Notes: generated from the letters alone by a model not told the origin. Positions 12,901 through 25,600 are shown, counted from the first letter of the stretch. The stretch: DNA of 64,000 nt from Arctopsyche grandis (GCF_051622035.1 NC_135358.1:13454001-13518000), one strand, 5' to 3'. Numbers and translations: made by a program.

Positions 12901-13209
12901 CGGTGACGTAGAAATTTATCGAATTTGTCTTCTGCGGTAACATTACTTCCTGTAGTCACTATCGATGACGTACTGTGCAATATTTTACCCTGACATTCTT
13001 CGGTCTATAAGAAGCAATGCGTTGTTTAAATACTTACATCAATATGTATACAATAATTATTATAATAGAATAATTGTAAACCTGTGTGGCTTTGTCGACT
13101 TGTAGAAAACCAAGATGAAAATCGCAACAATCCCGAAGAGGTTCTTTTTGATAAATAGCGTCGAGCGATGCAGTTCGTCTTATGGTATTCAATGAAACAT
13201 CAATTTGAC
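9934..13209 (-). CDS. FAM117/GLCCI1 family protein, 3' seven coding exons
   Basis: Exons in order on the minus strand: 13209-13082, 13004-12815, 12720-12587, 12372-12264, 11952-11893, 10299-10196, 10125-9934 (stop). All use GT-AG junctions and the phases chain correctly. Family landmarks in order: RRTASLDAIY, VDKATQTEE, SSVEGLNQEIERL, EGHRAPLAELLRRSVNTQTP, NRFLAREPPDGCEKV and GSAFQPLQPPSPLPAST. These match vertebrate GLCCI1/FAM117, which has RRTSSLDT, DKATQTP, SVEG, RRAPLPAHYRSS, TQTPS, KREPPEGCERV and GSAF in the same order. That family is poorly understood; GLCCI1 is a glucocorticoid-induced transcript. The first coding exon or exons, upstream of 13209, were not found. The start of exon 12720-12587 is the least certain junction: acceptors at 12721 and 12715 are both possible. 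Introns here host small transposons (10529-10790, 10965-11248). Confidence 0.85.
10529..10790. mobile_element. Small inverted-repeat element (MITE) in a FAM117 intron
   Basis: GTCGGAACTATTGATGTATA with its continuation at the left end is repeated inverted at the right end (ATCTAGTGTATTATACATCA, then ATGGTCGGAAC). The arms are about 30 bp with few mismatches. The interior is GC-richer than its surroundings and has no coding capacity. The flanking duplication is not clear, so the family is unassigned. Confidence 0.55.
10965..11248. mobile_element. Mariner-type MITE with long terminal inverted repeats
   Basis: The left end GCTCGCACGACAGAATCGAC continues through CGGCAAATCAAACGTCAAA. The right end is its reverse complement with a few differences, ending GTCGTGCGAGC. 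The arms are about 50 bp. TA lies directly on both sides (10963-10964 and 11249-11250), the target duplication of Tc1/mariner elements. The interior is 180 bp and non-coding. It lies in the large FAM117 intron between 10299 and 11893. Confidence 0.75.
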
Positions 13210-13532
13210 CTGCATGTTTCAAATTAAATATAATAATTATTTGTTCGAATTACATACTACTTATGATATATGCAATTATGATTTAATTAAAAATAATCAA
13301 GTTTCTCTCTATCATAAATTGTATTACTTTGCTATGAGTTCTTATAATTAATAAAATAAATAAAGATGAGGTTTCCAATTCCAGTTTTATCTCTTATGTG
13401 ATTAACATTTTAATTAATGAAAATAATTGGAATATTTCGAAGGCAGATTGAAATCGTCAAAAAATAATGTAATTGCATATTATTTAACAGTTTTACCTGT
13501 TATTTACTACCCCACCATATATATGTATATAT

Positions 13533-14051
13533 GAGCCATCTAGTTTCAAAACCAGATAAGTCAGTTTTTAGAAAATTTTTCAGGAACAAAGAAAAACTTA
13601 TAACTCGCTTAATTTTTAAATATTTTATATTAACTGGTCATAGATGTTTACATCCTTGACTGTATTTTCACTTTTGACCAATAACTAGTTTTTGAAAAAA
13701 AAAAAAAATTTTGGATCTATCTGTTTTTACAACCAAGTTTAGTAATGTATCTGGTTTTGCAACCAACGTTGTGGATCTATCTTGTTTTGAAACAAACTAT
13801 ATCTGATTTATATGAATTTTTGCATAAGTTTGCGGCTCACGAGGGAACCTCTATCTGGTTTTGTTGCAAACTTCGAGACTTATCTGATTTTGAAACAAAC
13901 CTTGACTTTAGCTGAGTAATTCAATAGGATGTAAATTGCTTTGACTTTTCTTACTTGGCCAACATATGGATCCGTATTTTGACCTAACAAAAATAACATA
14001 AAATGAAAATTGAAAAAAATGGATCTATCTGGTTTTGAATCTAGACGGCTC
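13533..14051. mobile_element. Inverted-repeat element built of repeated ATCTGGTTTTG motifs
   Basis: The ends GAGCCATCTAGTTTCAAAAC and (right end, read inwards) GAGCCGTCTAGATTCAAAAC match at 18 of 20 positions and extend further inwards; each is flanked by TATAT/ATATA. Between them the motif (GG)ATCTATCTGGTTTTGNAAC recurs at least six times in degenerate form. There is no coding capacity. The family is unassigned. Confidence 0.6.
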
Positions 14052-14761
14052 ATATAATATACAAACATTTATTATGGATTGATTAACGTAATACAATGCA
14101 ATAGATTGATCTGAGGAGGGTGCCTAACTCTCCCATTAGACGTATTTAATTTCATATACATATACACACACATACATACATGATTTAATATTTCACATTT
14201 AAACATATTATTCCCAACAGATTTTTAGATGTAAAAATATATTTTAATTCCTTATATTTTAATTTGATTGTTTTTAATACGACCTTTCAAGGTAGATGGA
14301 CAAAGCTCAATGCAAGATGTCCCCATTTTAACTTTCAAAATTGGATCAACATATGTAAAAGAAAATCAATAAATAAGTGATATTACCAAGATTTTGTTTT
14401 CAATTTTAATTCTCCCCCCCCCCCTCCCTTAACCATATTCTGGATGCGCTACTGATACAACATGAATTTCTTTGAAGAATTATTTCACATTGCACAAGAG
14501 ATCCACGACAGAATTAAACCCCGTCTTGATCAGCTTGGCGATGGTTAAGCTTTGGATTAACCAAGTATTTTTATTCGTTGACGTATATATCTCAGCTGAT
14601 TAATAAGAATGGTAGATTATTCTTCTTACCATTAAGTTAAGTGACATGAGGCATACCTAACGGGACCATCCCGTTTTTAGGTAGCCTGTCCCATTGTCCC
14701 CAAGCACAGCTTCGGGACGTTGAAATGACCCGTTTTCAAAAAGAGAGTATTTTTATTGAAT

Positions 14762-14867
<106 letters not shown>

Positions 14868-14877
14868 TATAATTATT

Positions 14878-14988
14878 GAATACATTTTATGCCTGCCCGG
14901 AACTAATGCACCCGTAGAAAGAGTCTTTTCACAGATGAACAAATTGTGGACAACCGAATTAACGCAGTTCTTAAAACGATGTTGTTAA
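14878..14988 (+). pseudogene. hAT transposase C-terminal fragment
   Basis: Translation gives PGTNAPVERVFSQMNKLWTT, the start of the hAT C-terminal dimerisation domain (consensus P.(S/T)(N/S)A..ER.FS...). Only about 35 residues remain, and the frame upstream is microsatellite. It is a relic rather than a gene. Confidence 0.7.
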
Positions 14989-15399
14989 TTAAAATCAATT
15001 TTAAGAAATCCTGCCAAGAATTTCATTCTTATTAAAAAGCAAACCCAGTAATACTTAAGAAAATTTGTTCATCAGAAAAATATAAAACAACAATTTTTTT
15101 ATATTTATATTATTCATTCCTTTTCTTTTCTTTTCTTCTTCAACATTCCTGTTCTTTTTATTAATAAATAAAAACTATGAAAAAATACGCGTATTCTTGA
15201 ATACACATACTACTACGTAAAAATTGGTAGATGTCCCGTTTTGAGGACAAAAATAAATGGTCACATTAGGCATACTGCATACGTTCAATCGACTCCTGAA
15301 AGGCGTCAACGTTTCGTATAAAAGTGAAAAAAAAAAAAACCGACAGACAAAGGGTTTAAAATTTTCATACGAAATATAATTGAAACATTTATACAGCGC

Positions 15400-15965
15400 G
15401 TGAAATGAAGAAGGTTGGTAGCAGTGTGAAGTAGCGAGTGACGGATGTAGCGGAGTTATGAGGTATGAAGATGAGGCATGAGGCATGAGGCATGAGACAT
15501 GAGACAATGCGAGAAGCGGCCGACGGGAAGAGGGGCGAGGGGCGAGGGGCGAGGGGCGCCTGCGACCGGAGAATGATTGTGGGGGACGAGGGGTGACAGA
15601 AGCTTGACGAGTATACCTGAATATGAGAAGTTGGATGTGGATGGCGACAGCGACGGCGAAGGGGAGGTGGAGTGAAGAACGCGTCGGTGTTGGTGTTGGT
15701 GTAGGAGGGGATGGTAGTGGTGGTGGTGGTGAGGCTTCGACGGCTGCGGCGTGAGGGGGGCTCTGGGGCGGCGGCGCGGCGCGGGGGCAGACAGCCGGCC
15801 CGCGCCCGCCACCGCCATCTGACAACACACGCACACGCGCACGGACACGGACACGCACACCACACACACCACACACCACACACCACACTCCACACACACC
15901 ACACTCTACACGGCTAGACGCGAGCGCGCGCACATTCAATTTTAACTTCAACGCTGCAAACAAAT
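15400..15965. repeat. GC-rich low-complexity block with short tandem repeats
   Basis: Contains GGCATGAGGCATGAGACATGA-like repeats (15475-15505), GGGGCGAGG repeats (15533-15560), GTGGTG repeats and a CA/ACACC block (15826-15903). Long overlapping frames on the minus strand are low-complexity and show no family features. Its CpG richness and position upstream of the FAM117 exons make it a candidate promoter or 5' exon region for that gene, which is inference only. Confidence 0.5.
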
Positions 15966-16178
15966 TTCGGTAATTGAACTATTCGTCACATTGCGGTGGT
16001 CATAAAGACAATTTTTACCATGAAAATCGCTAATACACAATATTTGGCACTCAAGTTCTCGTTAGTATAATGGACTTTTTGGCTGCCAGATGTTCCGTTA
16101 TAGAGATTTTAGTGACTTTGTGACCAGTAATCACCGAACCCAAATTTCGATGTTTCGACGTTCGGCATCAGATAAATG

Positions 16179-17888
16179 TGTGGGAATCTCGTCACATTCA
16201 TCAAAACATTTACTGCGACGCAGAATACATTCCCAAAACCAGTCGAAGCACACCTGCAGCCATTAAACTAAACTCAAGCGGAACGGTGCCAAAAATGTTC
16301 CAGAAAGCTCCACCCCTACCAGTAGAGCGGAAACAAACCGGTCGAAGCACACCTGCAGACATTAAACTACATCGAGCGGAACGGTGCCAATAATTCCAGA
16401 AAATTCTACCCCATCGACAAAAGCACATTCCTCGCATACGCATTGTAGGCGGGGTACATGTGTGTTGACCGTATCCCGACCTAACGAAACACTGTTGTGC
16501 TAGTTTTATAAAGTTTTATTGTTTGCCTATGGTTGTACAAAGGTATGGTATTTGTGGGCAAAAGTATGTCGTTCAGCGGTCTCTGGATATGGTAGAGTGT
16601 CGCTGGCTCGGCATTCAGCTATGTTCAGAAGGTCTCTGGATACGGCAGTGTGTTGCTGGCTCGTCCGGCTGGTTGATCTTCCAAGTCCGCGTAGTGTAGT
16701 GGTGGCTGGTCAGGAGCTGTATGTCGACGCTTGCTGCTGTGGGTCGACTCTTGCTGCTGTGGGTCGACTCTTGCTGCTGTGGGTCGACTGGCGTTGTTTG
16801 GGTTGTACCTCCTTTTATAGTGTTTCTGGAATGCTTGGTGGAAGTGGTTGTTGATGCGTACGTGCATTTGGTTGTTGATGCGTACGAGCATTTAGTTGTT
16901 GATGCGTACGAGAGGAATGCACTTTTGTCGAGGCGTAGAATTTTCTGGAATGCTTGATGGAAGTGGTTGTTGATGCGTACGAGCATTTAGTTGTTGATGC
17001 GTACGAGAGGAATTTGCTTTTGTCGAGGCGTAGAATTTTCTGGAACGATTGGCGCTGTTCCGCTCGATGTATTTTAATGGTGGCGGCGTGTTTCGACCGT
17101 TTTGGTTCCACTCGACTGGTAGGGGCGTTCCGCTTGAGTTTAATATAATGACTGCAGGTGTGCGACGTCTGGTTTTCGGGAATGTATTCTGCGTCGCAGT
17201 AACTGCTTTGATGAATGTGAGTTCCGCAAGGAATGTGGTTTGTTGTTGCGGAATATTCTCGAATGTTTCGATGACGATGACTATGACGAGATTCCTACAG
17301 CATCAACAACAGCCAGCAACCAGAAACACTATAAAAGGAGGTACAACCCAAACAACGCCAGTCGACCCACAGCAGCAAGCGTCGACACACAGCACCAGAC
17401 CAGTCGACCCACAGCAGCAAGCGTCGACACACAGCAGCAGACCAGTCAACATCCAGCTCCTGACCTGCCACCACTACACTACGCGGACTTGGAAGATCAA
17501 CCAGCCGAACGAGCCAGCAACACACTGCCGTATCCAGAGACCTTCTGAACATAGCCGAACAACGAGCCAGCAACACACTGCCGCACCAGAGACCTTCTTA
17601 ACATAGCCGAACAACGAGCCAGCAACACACTGCCGCACCAGAGACCTTCTGAACATAGCCGAACGCCGAGCCAGCAACACACTGCCGCATCCAGAGACCT
17701 TCTGAACATAGCCGAATGCCGAGCCAGCGACACTCTACCATATCCAGAGACCGCTGAACGACATACTTTTGCCCACATATTCTAATACCTTTGTACAATA
17801 TTTAGGCAAACAATAAAACTTTATTAAAACAAGCACAACAGTGTTTCGTTAGGCTGGGATACGGTCAACACATCCTACCCCGCCTACA
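16179..17888 (+). mobile_element. Outer solo LTR (forward), split by a second LTR
   Basis: The LTR starts TGTGGGAATCTCGTC at 16179 and ends GCCTACA at 17888, flanked by a 4-bp duplication AATG (16175-16178 and 17889-17892). It is interrupted at 16443 and resumes at 17304, giving about 850 bp of LTR. It carries a TATA box (CACTATAAAAGG near 17330), a poly(A) signal AATAAA near 17812, four or more copies of an 18-bp GTCGAC/CAGCAGC unit, and about five copies of a 50-55-bp unit containing GAGCCAGCAACACACTGCCG. TG...CA ends and a 4-bp duplication fit a Gypsy or BEL type retrotransposon. No internal coding region accompanies it. Confidence 0.85.
16444..17299 (-). mobile_element. Inner solo LTR of the same family, inverted
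   Basis: Begins TGTAGGCGGGG at 16444 and ends CCTACA at 17299, flanked by GCAT at 16440-16443 and 17300-17303. It is the reverse complement of the surrounding LTR: TATA box near 16815, poly(A) signal near 16510, the same ends. It has only about two copies of the 55-bp unit versus five in the outer copy, and extra copies of a GTTGTTGATGCGTACGAG unit at 16848-17010. The forward LTR reads continuously across the insertion (GCAT then CAACAAC), which proves the order of events. Confidence 0.88.
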
Positions 17889-17978
17889 AATGTAATAATA
17901 TTAATAGAAGTGGCTTTAGGTGTTCTTTTGTTGTCAAGTGACATTCTGTCCACGGACAGATCTAAATAATTTTAGCAT

Positions 17979-18449
17979 TGTAGGCATATAGTACAACTGA
18001 AATGATCTCATCAGGTCACTGCGACACATATCCAGGAAAGTCATTAACGCATGGCACACGCTCGCCTCGTCAAAAGGTCGACACGTGTTTCTATACACGT
18101 ATCTGGGAAACAAAGGAAGAACACACTGAACCCATAAAAACCACGAACTACGTCCAGGCGTATGAACCCATAAAACCACGCTCGCAGCATAACTAGGGCA
18201 GCGCGAGTACCAAGAACAAAAGATGTGCACACGACACACTTCAACCCAAAACTTTTATAAAGCAACGCAGCAACCTCCACCGGCAGAGTGAGCCTCTAGA
18301 GTTCAACTAGATCACATCTCCGAAGAAACCTCTTCGTACATACAATAACCATTGTACCAATTGAACAAAAATAAACGATCCTCTTTCAAACAACACAACA
18401 CGTGTTTCGTTAGACCGGGATACGGTCAACATACCTTCCCTGTCTTACA
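17979..18449 (+). mobile_element. Third solo LTR, related family
   Basis: Begins TGTAGGCATATAG and ends GTCTTACA, flanked by GCAT at 17975-17978 and 18450-18453. The 3' part shares GTGTTTCGTTAGACCGGGAT and ACGGTCAACA with the two LTRs to its left, but the body is different and shorter (471 bp). TATA-like CTTTTATAAAGC near 18253 and AAATAAACG near 18369 fit promoter and poly(A) signal positions. Confidence 0.8.
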
Positions 18450-18456
18450 GCATCAA

Positions 18457-19200
18457 GGTCTGTTCATACCTAGTCAGCACGTACCGACTTCAACAGGTAT
18501 CCGGCCGTACGAAAAGTATTCTTTGGTACATTTTGTATGGGTATATTCATACTAACCGTCACGTTTACGCCACGGCAGGCTTACAGCAGTACCCGAAATT
18601 TCCTGTTCATACCTTACAGCAACATCCGTCAACGTATCGTATCCGTTTTTTTTGGCTATCGTGGAAATATACACGCGAATTACGTGCCATGAGTCTGCCG
18701 CTTTGCTGTTTTGGACCAATTATCGGTAGTGACAGTTGACAGCTGTTCAATCTTTCGACATGGTTTTGGCGCAAATATTTAAAAAAAATTTAAATTTTTT
18801 ACGGAAGTATTTAAAAAAATTTTGTCCATCATCCACAAGTTTCTTATGCAGTGTCCAAAACTCTCCTTCGGTTTTTCTATTTTTTAACATGAGATGCACA
18901 TCAAAACGCCTCCGTGCTTTTTTATTGCCTTCTTGAGCTTCTTCTCCCAACAAAAACGCGATTATACATAATTTTTCGTTCGATAAACGCCGAAACATTT
19001 TTGCTGACGTGTATTCTGACGCGTAGCTACGAATGCACGTGTATGCATTCATATTGTAAGTACCTGACAATACGACGTAAGCAATATTGCGCCGTATCGT
19101 CATGGCCTGTAATGTATAAGTAAGCCGATTTTGCCTTGCACTCGGACAAAGTGATGTAAGCGTGACGTGACCGCGACGTGTAGGTAGATATGAATAGAAA
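18457..19200 (-). mobile_element. PIF/Harbinger-like relic
   Basis: The left end GGTCTGTTCATACCTAG and the right end, read inwards, TTTCTATTCATATCTACC are similar inverted ends. A Harbinger transposase fragment lies between them on the minus strand. No 3-bp target duplication could be confirmed, so the exact ends are approximate. It starts almost directly after the solo LTR at 17979-18449. Confidence 0.55.
18747..18998 (-). pseudogene. Harbinger-type transposase N-terminal fragment
   Basis: From the Met at 18998: 83 residues ending at a stop. The segment RRRFDVHLMLKNRKTEGEFW, then TLHKKLVDDGQNFFKYFRKK, matches the conserved N-terminal region of PIF/Harbinger (ALP1-like) nucleases (R.FWVHP...R...GEF..L...L..D...FF.YFRM). 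The nuclease DDE core is missing, so it is a fragment. Confidence 0.75.
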
Positions 19201-19639
19201 TGTAATAAAAAAAAAGTTGGCCAAGCATCGGTAAAAATTGCACAATACATTAAAAAAACACACAATAAACAACATGGGATACATTTTTATAAGTAAATTG
19301 ATCCGATTGTATTCCGTGCGATGTAGCGTATTTATAGAGACGTACCGCGTAAAATTGACAACAATTATTTATTTGTAAGGGCCCCTCTATTCTTATTACA
19401 TCTCTCAGTTCAGCATACGCATAAAAATGTGTATTACAAGCGATTGATAATTCAAATGTTACAATTCTGAAAGTAACAGGTGGAAATTGAAAATTGCGGT
19501 CATTTACGGAGAATCGAAATCATGAATTAATTAATTAAACTTTTAACAATTAATGTAAAAAATAATTTCAAGTACGTAATTATTCAACTACATATATGTT
19601 GAATAATTAAAGAAAAGATTTATGAACATACCCTTACTG

Positions 19640-19845
19640 GTTCGGTGACAATTTCGCACATAGGGACCTGGGACACGTCACGAAAATCTCGAACACGGAA
19701 TATCTGGCACTCAAGAATTCCACCCACCGAGAGTTTCAAATTCCACCTAACGAGAATCTCAAAAATTCCAAATAACGAGAATTGGAATGCCAGATATTCC
19801 GTGTGCTATTGTCTTGTGCGAGATCGCCATGTGCGAAATTCAATA
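19640..19845. repeat. Long imperfect palindrome (foldback MITE)
   Basis: ACACGGAATATCTGGCACTC near 19693 pairs with GGAATGCCAGATATTCCGTG near 19790, and an outer pair (AATTTCGCACATAGGGACC and CGCCATGTGCGAAATT) extends the arms. The loop has CGAGAAT/CTAACGAGA repeats. A related piece (TATTTGGCACTCAAGTTCTC ... GCTGCCAGATGTTCCG) occurs at about 16037-16095. Confidence 0.6.
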
Positions 19846-19849
19846 ATTT

Positions 19850-22671
19850 TACGTGATTTGAGTTTTCGTATCTGTCATTTGTGAATCAACACAAATAAAT
19901 AAAGAATCACAATGAACACATATCACTATCATACATCATTTCGAACGGGTTAGATCAACGAGTGTGTATTGCGCGCACTCAACTTTTTCTATAAATAAGT
20001 GCGCACGCGCGCCTATAAATTACCTTACTTTATATGGATGGGAACAATCGTGTGTCCACTGTTGTGAAATTTTTATTTGATTTCATAGCCGTGCATATAT
20101 GAACGTATAAGTATGAAATTTTTCCAAAATATTGTTCACAAGGTTGAATAAAAATGCTCACATTCAGATAAATAATTATATTTCTAAGCAATAATATAAA
20201 ATCTTATTTAGACAATTAATATATCTGTGGATAAACCGATCATACAGTTTACAATCAAAATTTCCAATCATCAATCACTTCAGTCGCATCATAGAAAATG
20301 CATTAGTTTAATGTATTACACCAGTGTAAGGATATATAGTATACACACATACATAATACTTCTTATATATTATAATAAAATTCGAATACAGTATGAGTAT
20401 GCATGAAAATTGAAATGTTACGTAGTTGAAACAATCATATTTGAAGATGATCAAAAAAGGATTAAATGAAATATTGCTTCATAATGCTTTAATCAATTTG
20501 TAGTACATATGTAGTTGAATCAACATATTTATGTAAGTGTGACGTGTTATAGACGATTTCCCATAAAATAACTAGAACTCAAATACCAAGATTGCTAATC
20601 GTATTTATCCAAAACTTGTATGAAATGCTTGTTTAAATCAATAATAATACATTGAGTTTTGTAAGAATCCTTTTAATTCTTGCAATTATGTACAAGTTGC
20701 TACATTCATAGAGATTACATTATAAATATAATTTTAGTGGCTCATAAAGAATACAAAATTCAGTTACAAGCTTTGGCGCCCGTTGGAAATTGTCCCACCA
20801 AAGCATTAATTCGGTTATAACTATACATAACTATAAACCAATTGTTGATAAATTTACCAATGCTTTTGACGATACAATATACATACATGTGAGACTATTA
20901 CCAAACTGTACCAAAACTTTATTACAATATATTATATTTAATATAAAATTAATTATACCAAGTAAATAAAATGTATAAAAAAATTAAAATACACGTATTT
21001 TCAATTATCGCATTGACTCAGCTATAATAAAGACATTAAAATGAACAAAGAAAGGTAATAAACGATTCTGTGAGATGTAAAATCTTCTTTTCAAAAACTA
21101 ATTATAATTAAAAAATAATGGATGTCACTTTATAATCGGTCACCTTACAGCTGGGTCAATACGATATTACAAATTTAAAAGATTTGATCTTAATTTGTGA
21201 CGAAAATATATTATTTTCCTCTATCACATTTAAAACTAGGTCATTTTGATAGGTTTCAAGCATTAAACTATAATATAATATATAAAATATCAAACTATTA
21301 GTCATTGATTTGTAACGCAACCAGCGAGAGAGCATTCGATAAAATACATCACAATAGGAAAAATTTTGCCTCGTAAATAAATAATTCACAAAGCAAAAAC
21401 TTTCAAATTTCTTCGAGAAGATCATTTATATGCGATACATATAAGTGTGTATCTGTTCTATTGACAATATCATCGTGTACAATTAATTCTTTTGAGATTA
21501 TCACATTGAAGGTTTAAAATTAAGACAATTAATGTCTAATGTTTTTTTTTTCTGTAAATAAAATAATTTATTTTAGAGAGCTGTAATCCTTATAACAAAA
21601 AATATTCTGTTATAAGTATACATACATATAAATTTTTTCAGTGTTACAAAATAACGTGAAACTAGCTTATGAAAAAAACACAAGCATTATGAGCAAACAT
21701 AAGAGGAATTTCAATATATTGTATGTATTTATTAGTACAAATATGTCACACGACTTTAACACTGTTTCAGAAAATTTCCAAATATGCTAATTCAATATTT
21801 ATTAAAATAACATAAATTGGGTATAAAATAAAAAAGAAGTATAAAAAATAGTATTGATAGACAAGATCAACATAACAAAAAATAAAAATAATGTATTAAA
21901 ACTATTACTTGCACATAAAATTAAGTAAATTCATTCAGTCAATTAATTGATATTTTATTTAATCACATAGCACGATTTCAAACACACATAAAGTAGATAT
22001 TTCGCATCAGTATATAAGGAACTGTAAAAATAAATTTATACTAAGCGATATATGTACGTATAATCCACGAAGTCCCCACGTATATAAAGCTAACCATATT
22101 CTTATAACTCACATCCATTATTTATAAGATTTATATTTCACTTTCAGTGTCATACATGGAGGATTCTCTTACACAAGTCGAATGAGTACACGAATTGTAA
22201 ATTAGTTACATACATACATATGTATATTAAAACAAACACAAAATTGGACAAACATCTGTAATGTGAAATGAGATCGCTATTTACATGGTTGTCTTTATAC
22301 ATTAATATAATGTAAACGTGTTCATGTATGTGTATATATTATATTACTTGAAATATTTTATTCTGGAATACATTTCAATAAAATGTAACGAATTACAATA
22401 ATTACATAACCTAAGTCACAGTATCAAAAAAATTAAAACTAAATTCATTTAACGTAAAAATGTTTCACAACTTAGAAATATGTATATCTTAAGTTATACT
22501 AATATATCGTTCATTAATAAAAATATATAATGAAATGGCTAATAAAAAGCTCAAATAAAAAAAGGAATTTTTTAGCATTAACATACATATATATATGTAT
22601 TATATATAATACAAAGACACGATCACAAATGAATGTAAAGATTACACGCCGGTACGGTTTTCTGGAAAGCG
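19850..22671. other. AT-rich spacer and probable plexin 3' UTR
   Basis: No coding exon was identified. The portion close to 22671 lies just downstream of the plexin stop codon and is probably its 3' UTR. The rest is AT-rich with scattered TATGTA microsatellites. Confidence 0.5.
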
Positions 22672-25600
22672 TCAGCAGACAGACGTAGGCTCACCTTCGA
22701 GAGTGCAAGCTACCGTTTCTAGTTTGTGAGCTAAATGCATTTTATTGCAATGCGGATCCAATTCTAACGCGATGATTATCGGTTCACGGTATTTATTCAC
22801 ATATATATATAATTCTTTAAGGGCAGATATCGTGTCAAACTCGTTGACCTGGTGAACAGACAGTTGTTGCATCGAAGTGCTCATTTCCTGGTCAGTGATT
22901 TGAGGCAAATTCGAGACGGCCTGATAAAACCTCAAAACCATTTCTCTATATACAGGTATGTCTTTAGCGAAAAGCAGCTTATTCGACGGCGAATCTTTAC
23001 ACAATCGATGCTCGGTCATGGAGCACGCGTCCATGAAAGTTTGAGCTATAACGGACAAACAAGAGTCGACAGTCATCGTCTTATTGATATCAAAAATAAA
23101 GTCAGGGTTTTTAATTAGATTAACCCAAAACCTTAAAGGCAAACTGTTTGATTTCCATGCATGGACGACTTCGGGATTTGCGATTCCGTGCATGCGTGCC
23201 GCCTCATCGAACAGATCAAACAGCCATTTAACAGCAGGCGGCAAAATATCATTAACCGTCAATATAGTGTTGAAGAAGTCATCGACAAACTTGTTGATTG
23301 TGCCTTTTGTCGAGAGGAGTCGCGTTAAAAATATTTCCGGAATAGCTTTGTGAGTGTGTTCAGATGATTTATTAGCAAAATGATGATAATCTATAGGTTT
23401 CACCAGATGATATATGTGCGTATTCACTTCCGATTCCATATCACCGTTGATTATTCGAAGATGTGAATTAGAACAGTACATACCGGTACAATTTCTACAC
23501 GGGTGTTTGTAGCTGGTGTTGTAACTATCGTTTTGCCTAGATATCAGAGACATTATAGCCGATTCCTTCACACCATAGTGAGCGAGCGAATTGAGTTTTT
23601 TCCAACCGTTTACTGTTTTTGTAGTCAGATCTTCATCTTGCAAGATCAAATGGCCACCTCTGCCATGGCGCCACTCGAGATCAACTTCATGGACGGACGG
23701 CCGTAAGGAAAATGGAGTATTTTTAAATAAAGCATCTAATATCTTCGACTTTACCTGAGATATAGTATCACAGTCGAGCACTTTGCATTGCACTTTTTCA
23801 TCGAGATCATCTTGCAAGATGTGCAAAGTGACAGTTTGATGATCGATCTGCTCTTTGAGCAGTCTCTCCTCGGATAAGCAATATCTAGCCTCGTGTGTTA
23901 TGGCATCGACGAGACCTTTCTCTACTTGATGTTTAATAGCTTTGAACAATAAAAATAGAGACGATCCTGCATAATCTTTAAGATAATAATACATACAAAG
24001 AGCCATCCAATTAGTCAGCATTTTTTCAACGACACTCTCAGTCCTACGTAGCATTAACTGAGGATGTTTCGTGCAAACGGACTTATCTATTAAACGTAAG
24101 AGTAAACATTTCAAAATATCAGTAGCATATTCCATTTTGCCCATGAGGACGACCATCAACAAAGAGGCTACGTTCACTTTGTCCCTGATATTGAATGACT
24201 TTTGTGCCTCGAGTGTGTCGATGAATGACAGCAAAAAGAATTTATTGTTAATCAGTTGTTCAAATTGCAGCATTGCTGCATCGTAGTTTGTGCGCGGCCC
24301 ATTGATAAGAGATTTTTGAATATTCAAAATGGGATGATCCGAAACACCCGGGAAGAAAACTTTCATAACATAATTAATGTGGTCCAACGTTGGTATTCCC
24401 GAGTTTTCCAAATCGGCAGCCAAGTCCGACATATCGGTCTGGAGTTCGGCAAATGCCTGTTTACACTCTAACCGGACGTTGCATTCTAACGTGTCCATTT
24501 GAATTTGGATTCTTTTGTATTCTCGTTCGGCTTTAGTACTCTTCCGTCTATACACGACAAGTACAATCATGAATATTAAAACTAAGAAAAACGTACCGGC
24601 AGCAATCCCAGCGATAGCCTCAGGAGGGAAATTATAATTTTTCATGACTTCATACCGTAAATAGCCCAAAGGAAATTTCAAAGACCGTCCAATTTTCACT
24701 ACAACCAACGGTAAATTTATATCTTTTATTTGAATTCCATTTTCATCAGTATTTGCAGGTTGCATTTCAGGTGGAGTGCACACAAGTTGAGTCATGGTTA
24801 GACTTGTCACATTACAAGACCTGATACCGATTGTGACTGAAACATCCGTTTCGTCACTTGCACGGTTAAGATTTTCACCCTCGATAACCAAAGTGTCTCC
24901 CTTGTACGGTTTTATCCTATTTGGAAAAGTGAAAACCTGTGGATCTTCCACATAAACCATTTGCGTTCTGAGCGAATGAAAATATTTCTCAAGATCTTGC
25001 ATAGATTCTACGGAATCCATAGTAAATCCGATTCTCAAAATGGCCTGCGATTTCATCGACGGCAATTTAGACGAGGATAACTGAGAAATTTCAGTAAATT
25101 TTCTATTTATGGCCGGACTGGGGCATTCCATTTGATTCGGATTCAGAACCATGCAAATAGTGCGATTCACCGGAGTCAATTCATTACTATAAAACACATT
25201 CATCTCAGGCTTTTGAATTGTGTGCAAATTCGTACCGTGGATGGTGATCATTCTACCGCCGGATATGAAACTTTTCAATGGTTTAATCTCCATGATCGTA
25301 GGATCGTGAGTGTAATTGAACAAATTACCATACAAAGTTCGATTGGCGTTGTCGATCGATATCGTAAGAGTTTGAATAATCCTCGGACCGTTCGATTTGG
25401 AAGTTATACAAATTAGTCTGCTATTCGAAGTCTGCGTGGTATTCACCTGACAAACCAGATCATCGAGATACGCCGATATTCGAGATCCGATATTGAGATA
25501 CTGCCCGGCGATGGCCAACTGAGTGCCCCCGGAAACGGGTCCGACAGATGGATAGATTCCCTGTAAACTGATATTTTTATAACTAAATTGCACGGAAGAT

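Noticed and set aside
14400-14454. hAT-like right end (GGATGCGCTACTG) at 14454
   Set aside because: No partner left end with a matching 8-bp duplication was found within reach.
15175-15963. 262-residue minus-strand frame and its two overlapping frames
   Set aside because: Low-complexity GC-rich and CA-repeat DNA is open in several frames at once; there is no family motif and no bias towards one frame.
16178-17800. Many overlapping frames on both strands
   Set aside because: They are translations of the tandem repeats within the nested solo LTRs, with mirror-image frames from the inverted copies.
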